From an uncultured Arcanobacterium sp. (GTDB lineage: Bacteria; Actinomycetota; Actinomycetes; Actinomycetales; Actinomycetaceae): 64,000 nucleotides of DNA. Both the position numbers and the translations under genes were made by a program. The notes below the pieces were generated by a model. The model saw nothing but the letters and a program-made list of their open reading frames with translations. It was not told where the DNA came from and made no database searches. The DNA lies in the NCBI GenBank assembly GCA_945874735.1, contig CAMCHI010000001.1, forward strand, positions 1 to 64,000, read 5' to 3'. Of this stretch, positions 29,769 to 38,662 are shown piece by piece (positions within the stretch are counted from its first letter, which is position 1; each line of letters begins with the position of its first letter).

Positions 29769-30389
29769 ATGGCTGGTTATAAACCGCGTCGTCCAGCGCA
29801 ATTAGAATTAGAGCAACTAGATTTAATTGAAGGTAGTGCCGACATTGCCTATCAGCATGAGCTCGCGCATATCTCTGCTCAAGCAATAGTGCCGTTAGTA
29901 TCCTCACAATACGCTGACGTAGAGGTGACGCAACGAGTATTGGAGCTTTTACGGCAAGAGGGAGTGGATACTTTAGCCGAAACATGGGTAACTGCTCCTG
30001 CTGATTCATTGCCGGGAGTATTATGGCGAGGTTATCTGCTTTCTGAATGGATTAGGCGCGATGCGCAAACCGTGCTGTTACGTTACCAAGCTGCAGTTTC
30101 TTACTTTGCGCAAACTGAACCACAACGGTCATCTTTAGTGCCTACACCGGCAGAATTAGGGGCATTGTGGCAAACTGTGTGGCTAGGAGATTATCGGGAA
30201 GATTTTGCGGCAGTATTGCGCAAGTCTGCTCGTTTTTTGGATTTTCTTGGTTCGGTACTTCCAGTGTGGATTGACGATGAGCATCATTCCTTAGCTACTG
30301 CCGTTACTTTGCGTGAAACGGCGTTGTTACGTACTGCGCAAGAGTTTGTGGTGGCTGGACAATCTTTAATGCACGGGCGTCTTTGCTAA
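29769..30389 (+). CDS. Conserved hypothetical protein
   Basis: 206 residues, soluble, mostly helical (ALxxLWQTVWLGDYREDFAAVL, DAQTVLLRYQAAVSYF). No signal peptide, membrane helix or catalytic motif seen. A strong AAGGAGGG (29757-29764) favours the second of two adjacent ATGs (29769). It precedes ppk by about 70 bp in the same direction, separated by a possible weak terminator. Function unknown. Confidence 0.65.
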   Translation: MAGYKPRRPAQLELEQLDLIEGSADIAYQHELAHISAQAIVPLVSSQYADVEVTQRVLELLRQEGVDTLAETWVTAPADSLPGVLWRGYLLSEWIRRDAQTVLLRYQAAVSYFAQTEPQRSSLVPTPAELGALWQTVWLGDYREDFAAVLRKSARFLDFLGSVLPVWIDDEHHSLATAVTLRETALLRTAQEFVVAGQSLMHGRLC

Positions 30390-30436
30390 AGACGGCTGTG
30401 CTTTGTGCACAGTAGATTAATTTTTCTATTTTTTCC
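30378..30436 (+). terminator. Possible terminator before ppk
   Basis: Two short hairpins overlap the gene end (CGTCTTT/AAAGACG at 30378-30394; CTGTGC/GCACAG at 30396-30412), followed by a T-rich stretch up to about 30436. Confidence 0.5.
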
Positions 30437-30459
30437 TCAGTTCGCCAATTTGCACTGCA

Positions 30460-32832
30460 ATGACGGTAAGTATCTGCCAATATGTATATATGTGTGGGGA
30501 TACTGAAAAGGTGGATAGTAGCCAAGCGGATTTACTGTCATCTGTAAGGGTAAAAGAGCTAGAAGTAGGGGAGTTGCCGGATAGGATAGAGCAACTACCT
30601 AAAATAAAGGCGCGCTTAGGATCGGATGTTTCTCCGCAGTCCCTAATGGAATTAGCGCAACAAGCTGCTAAAGCAGCTAGTGCTGCGCATCTAGAATTAG
30701 CGGAGTCGCCTTTACCAGAGGGGCGTTTTACGGATCGGGAGCTTTCTTGGTTGGCTTTCAACGAACGCGTACTAGAACAGGCTGAAGATCAAAATTTACC
30801 TATTTTAGAACGGGCATGGTTTTTAGCTATTTTTGCTTCTAATTTAGACGAGTTTTTCATGGTGCGAGTGGCAGGATTAAAACGCCGTATTGCCACGGGA
30901 ATTGCTAAAACTAAAGCCTCTGGTTTACCGCCTAGGCAAGTGTTGGCGGGTATTATGCAACGTGCACAAGAACTAATGGCACGGCATGCAAAAGTATTAA
31001 AAACCGATATACAGCCTAAACTTGCAAATTGCGGTATCCATATTCGGCATTGGGAAGAATTAGGGGACGAGGAAAAAGAACGACTACACAAATTTTATCG
31101 TAAACAAATTTTTCCTATCCTCACTCCCTTAGCAGTAGATCCTGCTCATCCTTTTCCTTATATATCGGGTAAATCGTTAAACTTAGCGGTGATTGTGCGC
31201 AATCCTAAAAACGGTAATGAGCTTTTTGCGCGCGTAAAAGTTCCGGCTAACTTGCCGCGTTTTATTGCTGTAGACGCGCAAGGTCGCCCTTATAGTCCAG
31301 CAGAAGTACCAGCAAATACTGCCGGGGAAACTTACTTCGTGCTATTAGAAGAAGTAATTGGAGCACACCTAGCTAAGCTGTTTCCGGGTATGGAAGTGAT
31401 AGAACATTCCACTTTCCGCGTCACCCGTAATGAAGATTTAGAAGTAGAAGAAGATGATGCAGAAAACTTACTGCAAGCATTAGAAAAAGAACTACGCAAA
31501 CGAAAATTCGGCCCAGTGGTGCGTTTAGAAGTAGCGCAAGATATGTCGGATCAGGTGCTAAATCTACTCATGCAAGAATTGCAAGTAGGAGAAGAGTATG
31601 TTTTCAGGCTTCCTGCTCCTTTGGATTTAACCGGCTTGAATGTTTTACACGACCTAGACCGTCCAGCATTAAAATACCCGAAATTTGTGCCGGTAACTCC
31701 ACAAGGTTTTGCAAAAGTAGAATCTGCTCAAGCGGGGGATTTATTTGACGCTATTGCACGGCAAGACATTCTCGTACAACACCCTTATGATTCTTTTTCC
31801 ACTTCGGTGCAACAATTCTTGGCTCAAGCTGCCGCAGACCCGAAAGTTTTAGCTATTAAACAAACCCTATACCGCACTTCTGGTGATTCCCCTATTATTG
31901 ATGCCTTAATAGCGGCAGCTAACGCCGGCAAACAAGTATTAGCGGTGGTGGAAATTAAAGCCCGTTTTGATGAACAAAACAATATCGATTGGGCTCGCAA
32001 ACTAGAAAAAGCTGGAGTGCACGTAGTGTACGGAATGGTGGGCTTAAAAACGCATTGCAAACTCTGTTTAGTAGTTCGGCAAGAGGAAGACGGGTTAGTA
32101 CACTACTCTCATATCGGTACCGGCAATTACAATCCGAAAACTGCGCGCGGGTATGAAGATTTAGGTGTATTTACCTGCGATAAAGAAGTAGGGCAAGATC
32201 TAATTCGCTTATTTAATCAACTCTCCGGTTATGCTCCTAAAGCGCGTTTTAGACGCTTACTGGTAGCCCCCTTAGGTATTAGAAAAGGGCTAGTGGCACG
32301 TATTGAACGCGAAATTGCGCATAAAAAAGCTGGTGCTCCTGCTTGGATTAGGTTAAAAGCCAATGCAATTGTTGATGAAAAAATTATTGATGCTTTATAT
32401 CGTGCTTCCCAAGCTGGAGTGCCGGTAGAAATACAAGTGCGCGGTATTTGTTGTTTGCGAGCAGGTATTCCAGGGTTGTCAGAAAACATTAAAGTACGTT
32501 CTGTGCTGGGGCGTTTCTTGGAACACTCGCGTATCTACGCATTCTGTAATGCCAATAATCCAGAAGTGTTTATCGGCTCTGCAGATATGATGCATCGAAA
32601 TTTAGACCGTCGTATCGAAGCCTTAATTCGGATAGATGATCCGGCAATGAAACAATCTTTAATAGAAAGAATTGTAGTGGCCTGTGCAGATACTACTCAA
32701 TCTTGGCATTTAGAAGCAGATGGTTGGCGCAAAGTTACTGAGGATAAAGAAGGAAAACGCTTAACGCATATTCAACAGTTACTGATGCGTCAGGCGCGCT
32801 CGCGGGTGGTAAACGATGAGATTACCACTTAG
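30460..32832 (+). CDS. ppk: Polyphosphate kinase 1
   Basis: A 790-residue enzyme that builds polyphosphate from ATP. N-terminal domain motif [19 protein letters not shown] and [16 protein letters not shown]. The phosphorylated histidine lies in [12 protein letters not shown] (His532), with [17 protein letters not shown] next and a second HKD-like motif [15 protein letters not shown] near the end. The first 85 residues, before FTDRELSW, are a variable extension, and the exact start is uncertain because no ribosome site precedes the ATG at 30460. It faces the phosphate transporter genes across a shared terminator, so phosphate uptake and storage lie together. Confidence 0.94.
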   Translation: MTVSICQYVYMCGDTEKVDSSQADLLSSVRVKELEVGELPDRIEQLPKIKARLGSDVSPQSLMELAQQAAKAASAAHLELAESPLPEGRFTDRELSWLAFNERVLEQAEDQNLPILERAWFLAIFASNLDEFFMVRVAGLKRRIATGIAKTKASGLPPRQVLAGIMQRAQELMARHAKVLKTDIQPKLANCGIHIRHWEELGDEEKERLHKFYRKQIFPILTPLAVDPAHPFPYISGKSLNLAVIVRNPKNGNELFARVKVPANLPRFIAVDAQGRPYSPAEVPANTAGETYFVLLEEVIGAHLAKLFPGMEVIEHSTFRVTRNEDLEVEEDDAENLLQALEKELRKRKFGPVVRLEVAQDMSDQVLNLLMQELQVGEEYVFRLPAPLDLTGLNVLHDLDRPALKYPKFVPVTPQGFAKVESAQAGDLFDAIARQDILVQHPYDSFSTSVQQFLAQAAADPKVLAIKQTLYRTSGDSPIIDALIAAANAGKQVLAVVEIKARFDEQNNIDWARKLEKAGVHVVYGMVGLKTHCKLCLVVRQEEDGLVHYSHIGTGNYNPKTARGYEDLGVFTCDKEVGQDLIRLFNQLSGYAPKARFRRLLVAPLGIRKGLVARIEREIAHKKAGAPAWIRLKANAIVDEKIIDALYRASQAGVPVEIQVRGICCLRAGIPGLSENIKVRSVLGRFLEHSRIYAFCNANNPEVFIGSADMMHRNLDRRIEALIRIDDPAMKQSLIERIVVACADTTQSWHLEADGWRKVTEDKEGKRLTHIQQLLMRQARSRVVNDEITT

Positions 32833-32879
32833 CTAAACCGGCAAGCACGAGTACTAAAATTAATTAGTAGTAATAAAAT

Positions 32880-32912
32880 CAGGAGTGGGATATTGTGTAT
32901 ATCCCACTCCTG
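32880..32912. terminator. Bidirectional terminator between ppk and pit
   Basis: A 14-bp perfect stem (32880-32893 with 32899-32912), loop TGTGT, between convergent genes. Confidence 0.9.
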
Positions 32913-32934
32913 AAAATCAGATTAATAGTGTTTG

Positions 32935-33939
32935 CTAGGCAATAAATTGCAACATTGCATAACTAATCATGGCGATACCAGCCGCTGCTGGAATGGTTAA
33001 GAACCATGCTCCTACAATATTGCCAGCTACTCCCCACCGTACAGCAGAACGGCGAGTAGTAGCACCCACACCCATAATAGAAGAAGTAATGGTGTGAGTA
33101 GTGGAAATTGGGGCATGGAATACGTAGGCGGCACTGTAAAGTACTGTAGCTGCCACAGTTTCAGCAGCGAAGCCATGTGCGGGGTCTAGATCTATGATCT
33201 TTTGCCCTAAAGTTTTCATAATGCGCCAACCACCAGCGTAAGTACCAGCTGAGATAGCAGCGGCAGCTGCTAACTTTACCCACGTAGGAATGCCGGTGCC
33301 TTCCCAATATCCGCCAGCTACTAGAGCAAGCACAATTACACCCATGGTTTTTTGGGCATCTTGTAAACCGTGTCCTAAAGCCATTAAAGCAGCAGAGGCG
33401 GTTTGTGCGTAACGGAAGTTGCGCATAGTGCGTTTATAGGTGGCATTACGGAAAATAAACAGTAACGCTTTCATTAAGATAAACGCTAATGCGAAGCCAA
33501 TAAATGGCGAGAGGAACATCGGGATTACTACTTTAGTGCCAATCACATTCCAGTGTACTGTTACCGATGCGGCAATTCCTGCTCCCATTAGTCCACCAAT
33601 TAAAGCGTGTGAGGAGGAGGAAGGTAAACCAAACCACCAAGTAGTGTAGTTCCAGATGATTGCGCCAATCAGACCCGACATTACAATCACTAAACCGTGA
33701 TTATCACTCGGCGGGCCGATAATTCCCGACCCGATGGTTTCTGCCACTGCTGTACCCATGAGTGCGCCGATAAAATTCATTACCGCCGCCATAGTTAGGG
33801 CCTGACGTGGCGTTAAAGCACGGGTGGAAACAGAAGTCGCAATTGCGTTTGCGGCGTCGTGGAAACCGTTAGTGTAGTCAAAGATGAGTGCAACTATTAC
33901 TACTACCGACACCAAAATAAAGGTGAGGTCCAAACTCAT
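32935..33939 (-). CDS. pitA: Low-affinity inorganic phosphate transporter, PiT family
   Basis: A 334-residue membrane transporter for metal-phosphate/H+ symport. Both PiT signatures are visible: DYTNGFHDAANAIATSVSTRAL near the N-terminus and ALGHGLQDAQKTMGV in the middle. FHAPISTTHTITSSIMGVG marks the second repeat. About ten transmembrane helices. It starts 2 bp after the DUF47 gene, forming the usual two-gene operon. Confidence 0.93.
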   Translation of the reverse strand: MSLDLTFILVSVVVIVALIFDYTNGFHDAANAIATSVSTRALTPRQALTMAAVMNFIGALMGTAVAETIGSGIIGPPSDNHGLVIVMSGLIGAIIWNYTTWWFGLPSSSSHALIGGLMGAGIAASVTVHWNVIGTKVVIPMFLSPFIGFALAFILMKALLFIFRNATYKRTMRNFRYAQTASAALMALGHGLQDAQKTMGVIVLALVAGGYWEGTGIPTWVKLAAAAAISAGTYAGGWRIMKTLGQKIIDLDPAHGFAAETVAATVLYSAAYVFHAPISTTHTITSSIMGVGATTRRSAVRWGVAGNIVGAWFLTIPAAAGIAMISYAMLQFIA

Positions 33940-33941
33940 TA

Positions 33942-34565
33942 TTAGGACTCCTTGACGGCGATGGTTTCTACTAGTCCAGCTAGGTTCTCAAAACGGTCGA
34001 TTGCCGATTCTAGCCGGTCAATCACGAACTTCATCTTGAGCACTGCCATTGGGTCGGTTTCGTCATCAAATAATTTAGAGATGAGAGAACGGTAAATGGT
34101 GTCGCCGTGATTTTCCAGTTCGTTGATGCCTACCCAGTAGGAGCGCATCGCGTCGTCTAGTTTGTGTAAACGAGTCATGGCTTCGGCAGTGCGTTGTGCG
34201 CACTTTTCGATGATTTCTACTAGCTTCAAGGCTTCTTCTGGAAGCGCTCCGGCTTTGTAAAGCACCATGTTGTCGCCAGATTCGTCAATTAAATCCACGC
34301 AATCGTCAATCATGGAAGTGAGTGCAAAAAGATCTATACGATCGTAAGGAAGTACAAAACTTTGGTTGATCTGATGTTGTACTTTATGGCTAGCTTCATC
34401 TGCACGATTTTCTACTTCGTGTAGTTGCTTATTAAGTTCTACTCGTTCTTCTGGAGTAGCATTAGCTACCTTGGTAAGCACTTGTGCTGCGTCTACGAGA
34501 AGTTTTGCTTGATCGGCAATGAGTTTTAATACGAGCTTGCCGCTGTTAAACATTTTAGATCCCAC
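33942..34565 (-). CDS. DUF47/PhoU-like Pit accessory protein
   Basis: A 207-residue all-helical protein of the DUF47 (TIGR00153) family, which almost always precedes pit genes and is thought to regulate the transporter. Typical parts are ADQAKLLVDAAQVL, HEVENRADEASHKVQHQI and FALTSMIDDCVDLIDESGD. Confidence 0.88.
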   Translation of the reverse strand: MGSKMFNSGKLVLKLIADQAKLLVDAAQVLTKVANATPEERVELNKQLHEVENRADEASHKVQHQINQSFVLPYDRIDLFALTSMIDDCVDLIDESGDNMVLYKAGALPEEALKLVEIIEKCAQRTAEAMTRLHKLDDAMRSYWVGINELENHGDTIYRSLISKLFDDETDPMAVLKMKFVIDRLESAIDRFENLAGLVETIAVKES

Positions 34566-34882
34566 AATATCCCCAATCGGAAAAGGACTAATGACAATTC
34601 AAGAATAAGTGAACTAAGGTCTGATTACGCACTCAGATTTCTAAAATTTGGTGTGATAAAAAATGTATAAATTCTTTTAGGATATATAAAAAATATGTGA
34701 TACGGGACAAAATTCCTAGAAAACTGGTTTCTCGGCTGAGATATTGGTTGATTTCACCTTAAGACGGACGTAGGTAAATACTGAAACAGATGCAGAAAAA
34801 CCAACCCAAATGTAAATAAAAAATTGAAAATAATTAAGAACGACAATTTGCGATAACAAAGAAAACAAACTAAGCAAGAAAA
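34566..34882. promoter_or_regulatory. Leader and promoter region of the DUF47-pit operon
   Basis: About 317 bp, AT-rich, without a gene. A short palindrome (AGAAA-ACTGG-TTTCT near 34719-34733) is the only symmetric feature seen. Confidence 0.35.
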
Positions 34883-34972
34883 AAGACACCGAACCTGAGA
34901 GCGCCTGTCGGCGCAGAGGACGCTCGTAGCGTCAAATTATTGGAGCCCGGGGCTTTCACGATTCGGTGTCTT
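34883..34972 (-). ncRNA. Structured RNA candidate: four-way junction closed by an 11-bp stem
   Basis: A 90-nt GC-rich island in AT-rich DNA folds into a closing stem (34883-34893 with 34962-34972, perfect 11 bp) and three internal hairpins. These are GCGCC/GGCGC (34901-34914), GACGCT/AGCGTC with a 3-nt loop (34919-34933) and AGCC/GGCT (34944-34954). On the minus strand the closing stem ends in a long T run, so a small RNA or a terminating leader of the phosphate operon is likely on that strand. The plus strand gains two G-U pairs in the third hairpin but has a weaker T run. I do not recognise an Rfam family. It is not a tRNA: no T-loop or anticodon arm fits. Confidence 0.6.
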
Positions 34973-35223
34973 GTTTATAAATATAGTGGGCAGTACCGCA
35001 AAAAGCTAGTTATTTTACCGCACGTATTTCCGTAATAAGTAGGTTTAAGTTGAAAATACGTGCGATGATTTATCCTCGTAAAATCAAGGTTTTTCCACTA
35101 AAATGAAAATGTATCTGGGCAAATTTAGGCTAGGAGTGCAGAGCTTAAACTGTACTTTCCTTATTAGCCTCCCTTAGATGAAACGCATGGCAGTTTTACT
35201 TCCTGCATGGCAAAATTAGTAGC

Positions 35224-36168
35224 GTGAGTGAAAACGCTAAAGAAAATTCTGTACTAGCTTCTGCCAGCGCTGGCTCTGAGAGCACCCATATGGCTGCGGC
35301 TAATGTGCCAGTTTCTGCTCCCGCTACTGTTCCTAATACCACCTCAGGCGAAATAAGTGCTTCGGCTACTCGAACAGTACCAACTATTAATAATGGGCAG
35401 GGAAATCAAAATAGTGTTTCAGATACTTCTGCTCCGTTACTACACAGCCAGATAAAAGGAATAGCCAGCCGTTATGTGGCAAGCGGAATTAGTGTTTTTC
35501 TAGCCGGCTTATTTTTTGCTACTGCTCTTATTTGGGCGCCTTTAATTTACTTGCCGGTAGCATTTGTGTTTATTTTTACTTCTGTAGGATTGCCATATTT
35601 ATTTAACATACCAAGCCCGCGCAACTTACAAATCACTTTAGCGATTGCTGCTGTTTTGATTTTTGCAGGTAGTACTCAAAGTTTGCGCTATCTCATGTTT
35701 GCTACTGTGGTATCTTACAATCTGCTATTTATTATCGAAATGTTCCGAGTGGCAAAAGAACGCCGTCGTATTGAACAATTAAGCGCTGGAGCTTTAGGTA
35801 TTTCTTTATTGGCTTGTGCCGCCTTATGGGCATTAATTCCTGATTTAGCCAGGTGGGGAATAGGATTGATCCTACTGGTGATGGTATGCACTACTGTCTC
35901 TGCTTTACTTTATGCTTTTATTACCCGTTCGGTACTACTGGTAGCTATTCTTAATGCAATTTTGACTGGCTTAGCAGGCGCTGCTGTGATTGGCATGGCG
36001 TGGTGGGTCGGATTAATTGCCGGTTTAGCAGGTGTGTTGGCATTTAGTGTAGTGCGCAGTGCTTTCTTCGATACTGTGCAAAATAAACCAATTTTACCTA
36101 TCTTGAGTTTTGCAAGTATGCCGTTTGCGATTTTAGGTGTGATTGCCATCGTTGTGGCTTATGCTTAA
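35224..36168 (+). CDS. Multi-pass membrane protein with disordered N-terminus
   Basis: 314 residues. Residues 1-75 are Ser/Ala/Thr-rich and probably disordered. From about 85 on there are eight hydrophobic helices with short basic loops (FRVAKERRRIEQL). No transporter signature recognised. GTG start; no ribosome site seen. Four bp before the nitrobindin-like gene, so probably co-transcribed with it. Confidence 0.6.
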   Translation: MSENAKENSVLASASAGSESTHMAAANVPVSAPATVPNTTSGEISASATRTVPTINNGQGNQNSVSDTSAPLLHSQIKGIASRYVASGISVFLAGLFFATALIWAPLIYLPVAFVFIFTSVGLPYLFNIPSPRNLQITLAIAAVLIFAGSTQSLRYLMFATVVSYNLLFIIEMFRVAKERRRIEQLSAGALGISLLACAALWALIPDLARWGIGLILLVMVCTTVSALLYAFITRSVLLVAILNAILTGLAGAAVIGMAWWVGLIAGLAGVLAFSVVRSAFFDTVQNKPILPILSFASMPFAILGVIAIVVAYA

Positions 36169-36172
36169 AGGT

Positions 36173-36748
36173 ATGACTTTAGAAACCAGTGGTGAGTTAG
36201 CTCCAGAAAATTATCCTTTAGCTTGGTTAGTGGGTGCTTGGCAAGGGGGAGGAATTTTACAATATACCCAGGTTAGTCCCACTCCTTATTTACATGAGTT
36301 AGTGGTGACTGCACCCGATAGTCAAGTACCGTATTTGAGCTTTACTTCTAAAATTTGGGTGGCTACCCAAGAAATAGACGCGGTAGACAAAGAAGCAAGT
36401 GGGCAAGAAGTATATCAAGCACTCACCAAAGATTATTTATGGTCGGTAGCCAACGGATTTTTGCGTGTCAGCCCGTTAGCTGCAAATCGTAGTGACGGAG
36501 CAACTGAAATTGAAGCTACTTTAGCTTCACCAGCTGGTACGGCTCAAATTTGGTTTGGTATCACTGCAAATAATCAAGCCCAGTTAATTACCGAAGCGGT
36601 AGCGCGTAGTGAAGCTGGTGCAGCATTGAGCGCTGCAAAAATCGTAACTAGACGAATCGGGGCGGACTTACTATACGCCTACGACATGGAAGCCTTTGGG
36701 GCAGAAATGCAAAATTATTTAGCCGGAAAGTTAAGTTACATAAACTAA
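36173..36748 (+). CDS. FABP/nitrobindin-like protein
   Basis: 191 residues. The first strand has LAWLVGAWQGGG, the GxWxGxG signature of actinobacterial nitrobindin-like beta-barrels, which bind haem or small ligands. A YLHELVV strand, a WSVANGFLRVSP segment and C-terminal TRRIGADLLYAYDMEAFG also fit, although this copy is more diverged than usual. The ATG at 36173 is preceded by AAAGG and lies just after the upstream gene. Confidence 0.65.
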   Translation: MTLETSGELAPENYPLAWLVGAWQGGGILQYTQVSPTPYLHELVVTAPDSQVPYLSFTSKIWVATQEIDAVDKEASGQEVYQALTKDYLWSVANGFLRVSPLAANRSDGATEIEATLASPAGTAQIWFGITANNQAQLITEAVARSEAGAALSAAKIVTRRIGADLLYAYDMEAFGAEMQNYLAGKLSYIN

Positions 36749-36778
36749 TTAGCTTAGAAATTAAGGAAAATACTTCTG

Positions 36779-37969
36779 ATGCCTTATAAATCGTATCTGC
36801 GTCAATTGGGAGCAGTCTATTTAGATGCGCCTTATCCGAGTGCAGTGCCAGCACATTATGGTAACCATTTACAAGAGCAGGAATATCTATTAGCTGGTAA
36901 GGGTTGGGTAGATTTATCGGATTATGAGGTTTTAACGATAACAGGTCTTGACCGACAAAAATGGTTACACAGCCTTACTACTTGCCCGTTTGAATTTATG
37001 CAGACGGGAGAAACCCGCGATATGCTCTTGCTAGATCCGCAAGGGTATATTGAACACCAGGCTTTAGCAATGGATGACGGTACTAAAGTATGGTTGCTAG
37101 TAGAACCTGGTAAAGCCACTGCTCTGCAGGAATTTTTAGAGCGCATGAAATTTATGATGCGCGTAGAAATTACCCAAGTGCCGGTAAAAATAATTGCCGC
37201 CTTACGTTCATTATCTACTGCTTCCCAAGACGAGCAAGCCGTATCGGCACTTAAAGCAAGTATGGAGGATTTGAGGCAAGCAACTCCAATAACGACGGTA
37301 TCGCACTGGATAGACCGCTGGCCGGTAGTGCTAGCAGGGGGAGCGCATTACGGGATAGAGAACGCGCAACACTTAGGAGCAGGATATGAACGGCATTATT
37401 TTGCTTTTCCTTATGATTCTGCGGAGCAAGATACTAGCGCGTCAGAAAATATTTCCATAATAAAAGTGCTGAAAAAATTACAAGCACAACAGTTGCCGCC
37501 GGTAGGTTATTTAGCATGGGAAGCCAGCAGGATTAGGCACGCCCGTCCTGGTGCAAATGAAATCGGGCAACGCACTTTGCCACACGAATTAGACTGGTTG
37601 CGCACAGGTGTGCATTTAGAAAAAGGTTGCTATCGTGGGCAGGAAACCGTAGCAAAAATAGTAAATTTAGGGCGTCCTCCACGGCGGATAACTTTCCTAT
37701 ATTTAGAGGGAATGGCAGAAGAGTTACCCCTACCGGGCGCTCCTATCTTGCACGGTACTCGCCCAGTGGGAACAATTACTGCTGCTGCGCAAGATTTTGA
37801 GTATGGGCCAGTTGCGCTCGCTATTGTGAAGCGTTCAGTACCAGTAGAGGCAGTATTGCAGGTAGGGGAATGGGTGGCTACCCAAGAAATGCTGGTAGAT
37901 CCGGCGGGTAAATCTTCACAATCGCCCGCACAACGCCCAGGTAGTGAATTAAGGGCGAATCGTTTATGA
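36779..37969 (+). CDS. ygfZ: YgfZ/GcvT-like folate-binding protein
   Basis: A 396-residue member of the YgfZ family, which supports iron-sulfur cluster enzymes using tetrahydrofolate. The family motif KGCYRGQE is present (LEKGCYRGQETVAKI), with an N-terminal LTITGLDRQKWLHSLTT segment and a C-terminal GTITAA strand. It overlaps dtd by 4 nt. Many iron-sulfur and flavin enzymes in the window (FixX, FixC) make such a factor plausible. Confidence 0.87.
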   Translation: MPYKSYLRQLGAVYLDAPYPSAVPAHYGNHLQEQEYLLAGKGWVDLSDYEVLTITGLDRQKWLHSLTTCPFEFMQTGETRDMLLLDPQGYIEHQALAMDDGTKVWLLVEPGKATALQEFLERMKFMMRVEITQVPVKIIAALRSLSTASQDEQAVSALKASMEDLRQATPITTVSHWIDRWPVVLAGGAHYGIENAQHLGAGYERHYFAFPYDSAEQDTSASENISIIKVLKKLQAQQLPPVGYLAWEASRIRHARPGANEIGQRTLPHELDWLRTGVHLEKGCYRGQETVAKIVNLGRPPRRITFLYLEGMAEELPLPGAPILHGTRPVGTITAAAQDFEYGPVALAIVKRSVPVEAVLQVGEWVATQEMLVDPAGKSSQSPAQRPGSELRANRL

Positions 37970-38508
37970 GAATTTTAGTGCAAAGAGTTAAAAGGGCGCA
38001 GGTACGGGTAATTAATTCTAGTTCTTTGCCAGAAAACATTACGGGTGGCAAGGAAAATATTGGGCTATGTGTAGAAAATGCGCCGATAGTAGGGCAAATC
38101 GGGGCAGGATTATGTGTGCTGGTAGGTATTACCCATACCGATGGGGAAGCAGAAGTAGCAAAAGTAGCCCGCAGAATTAGTGAACTGAAAATATTGCGCG
38201 GTATAGGAGAAGCTGGAGTGACAGATGATCCGGCGCAACGTATTTCGGTGTTGGAATCACAAGCCGTGTTGGGAGATTCTCCTACGGTTTTGCTGGTTTC
38301 GCAGTTCACGTTATATGCGGATGTGCGTAAAGGGCGTAAACCGTCATGGTCTAAAGCTGCTCCTGGTGCGGTAGCTGCTCCGCTTTTTGCCAAATTAGTA
38401 TTGGCTTTACAAGAATTAGGCATCAAAGTGGCTACTGGAGAATTTGGGGCGATGATGGATGTGGAGCTAGTAAATGATGGCCCATTTACTATTTTTTACG
38501 AAACATAA
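37966..38508 (+). CDS. dtd: D-aminoacyl-tRNA deacylase
   Basis: 180 residues. Removes D-amino acids wrongly attached to tRNA. Motifs SQFTLYADVRKGRKPSW and the C-terminal NDGPFTIFYET are diagnostic. An insertion of about 20 residues after MRILVQRVKRAQVRV makes it longer than usual. The ATG overlaps the ygfZ stop. Confidence 0.92.
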   Translation: MRILVQRVKRAQVRVINSSSLPENITGGKENIGLCVENAPIVGQIGAGLCVLVGITHTDGEAEVAKVARRISELKILRGIGEAGVTDDPAQRISVLESQAVLGDSPTVLLVSQFTLYADVRKGRKPSWSKAAPGAVAAPLFAKLVLALQELGIKVATGEFGAMMDVELVNDGPFTIFYET

Positions 38509-38662
38509 CATCAGATTTTAGACATTTATATTTCAAGCTGTTCACGCCAGTGGCGAAATGGCAAAAACTTCTGAGCTATGCGCGCTAAAGTGGTATGCAG
38601 ATGAAATTTTGAGAATTTTTTAAGCTCACCCACGCAATGAGCTGGTATATAAGGAGAATATA

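Noticed and set aside
34883..34972. tRNA or known riboswitch
   Set aside because: Cloverleaf-like outline but no T-loop, D-loop or CCA-proximal pattern; no TPP, glycine, cobalamin or SAM core motifs seen.
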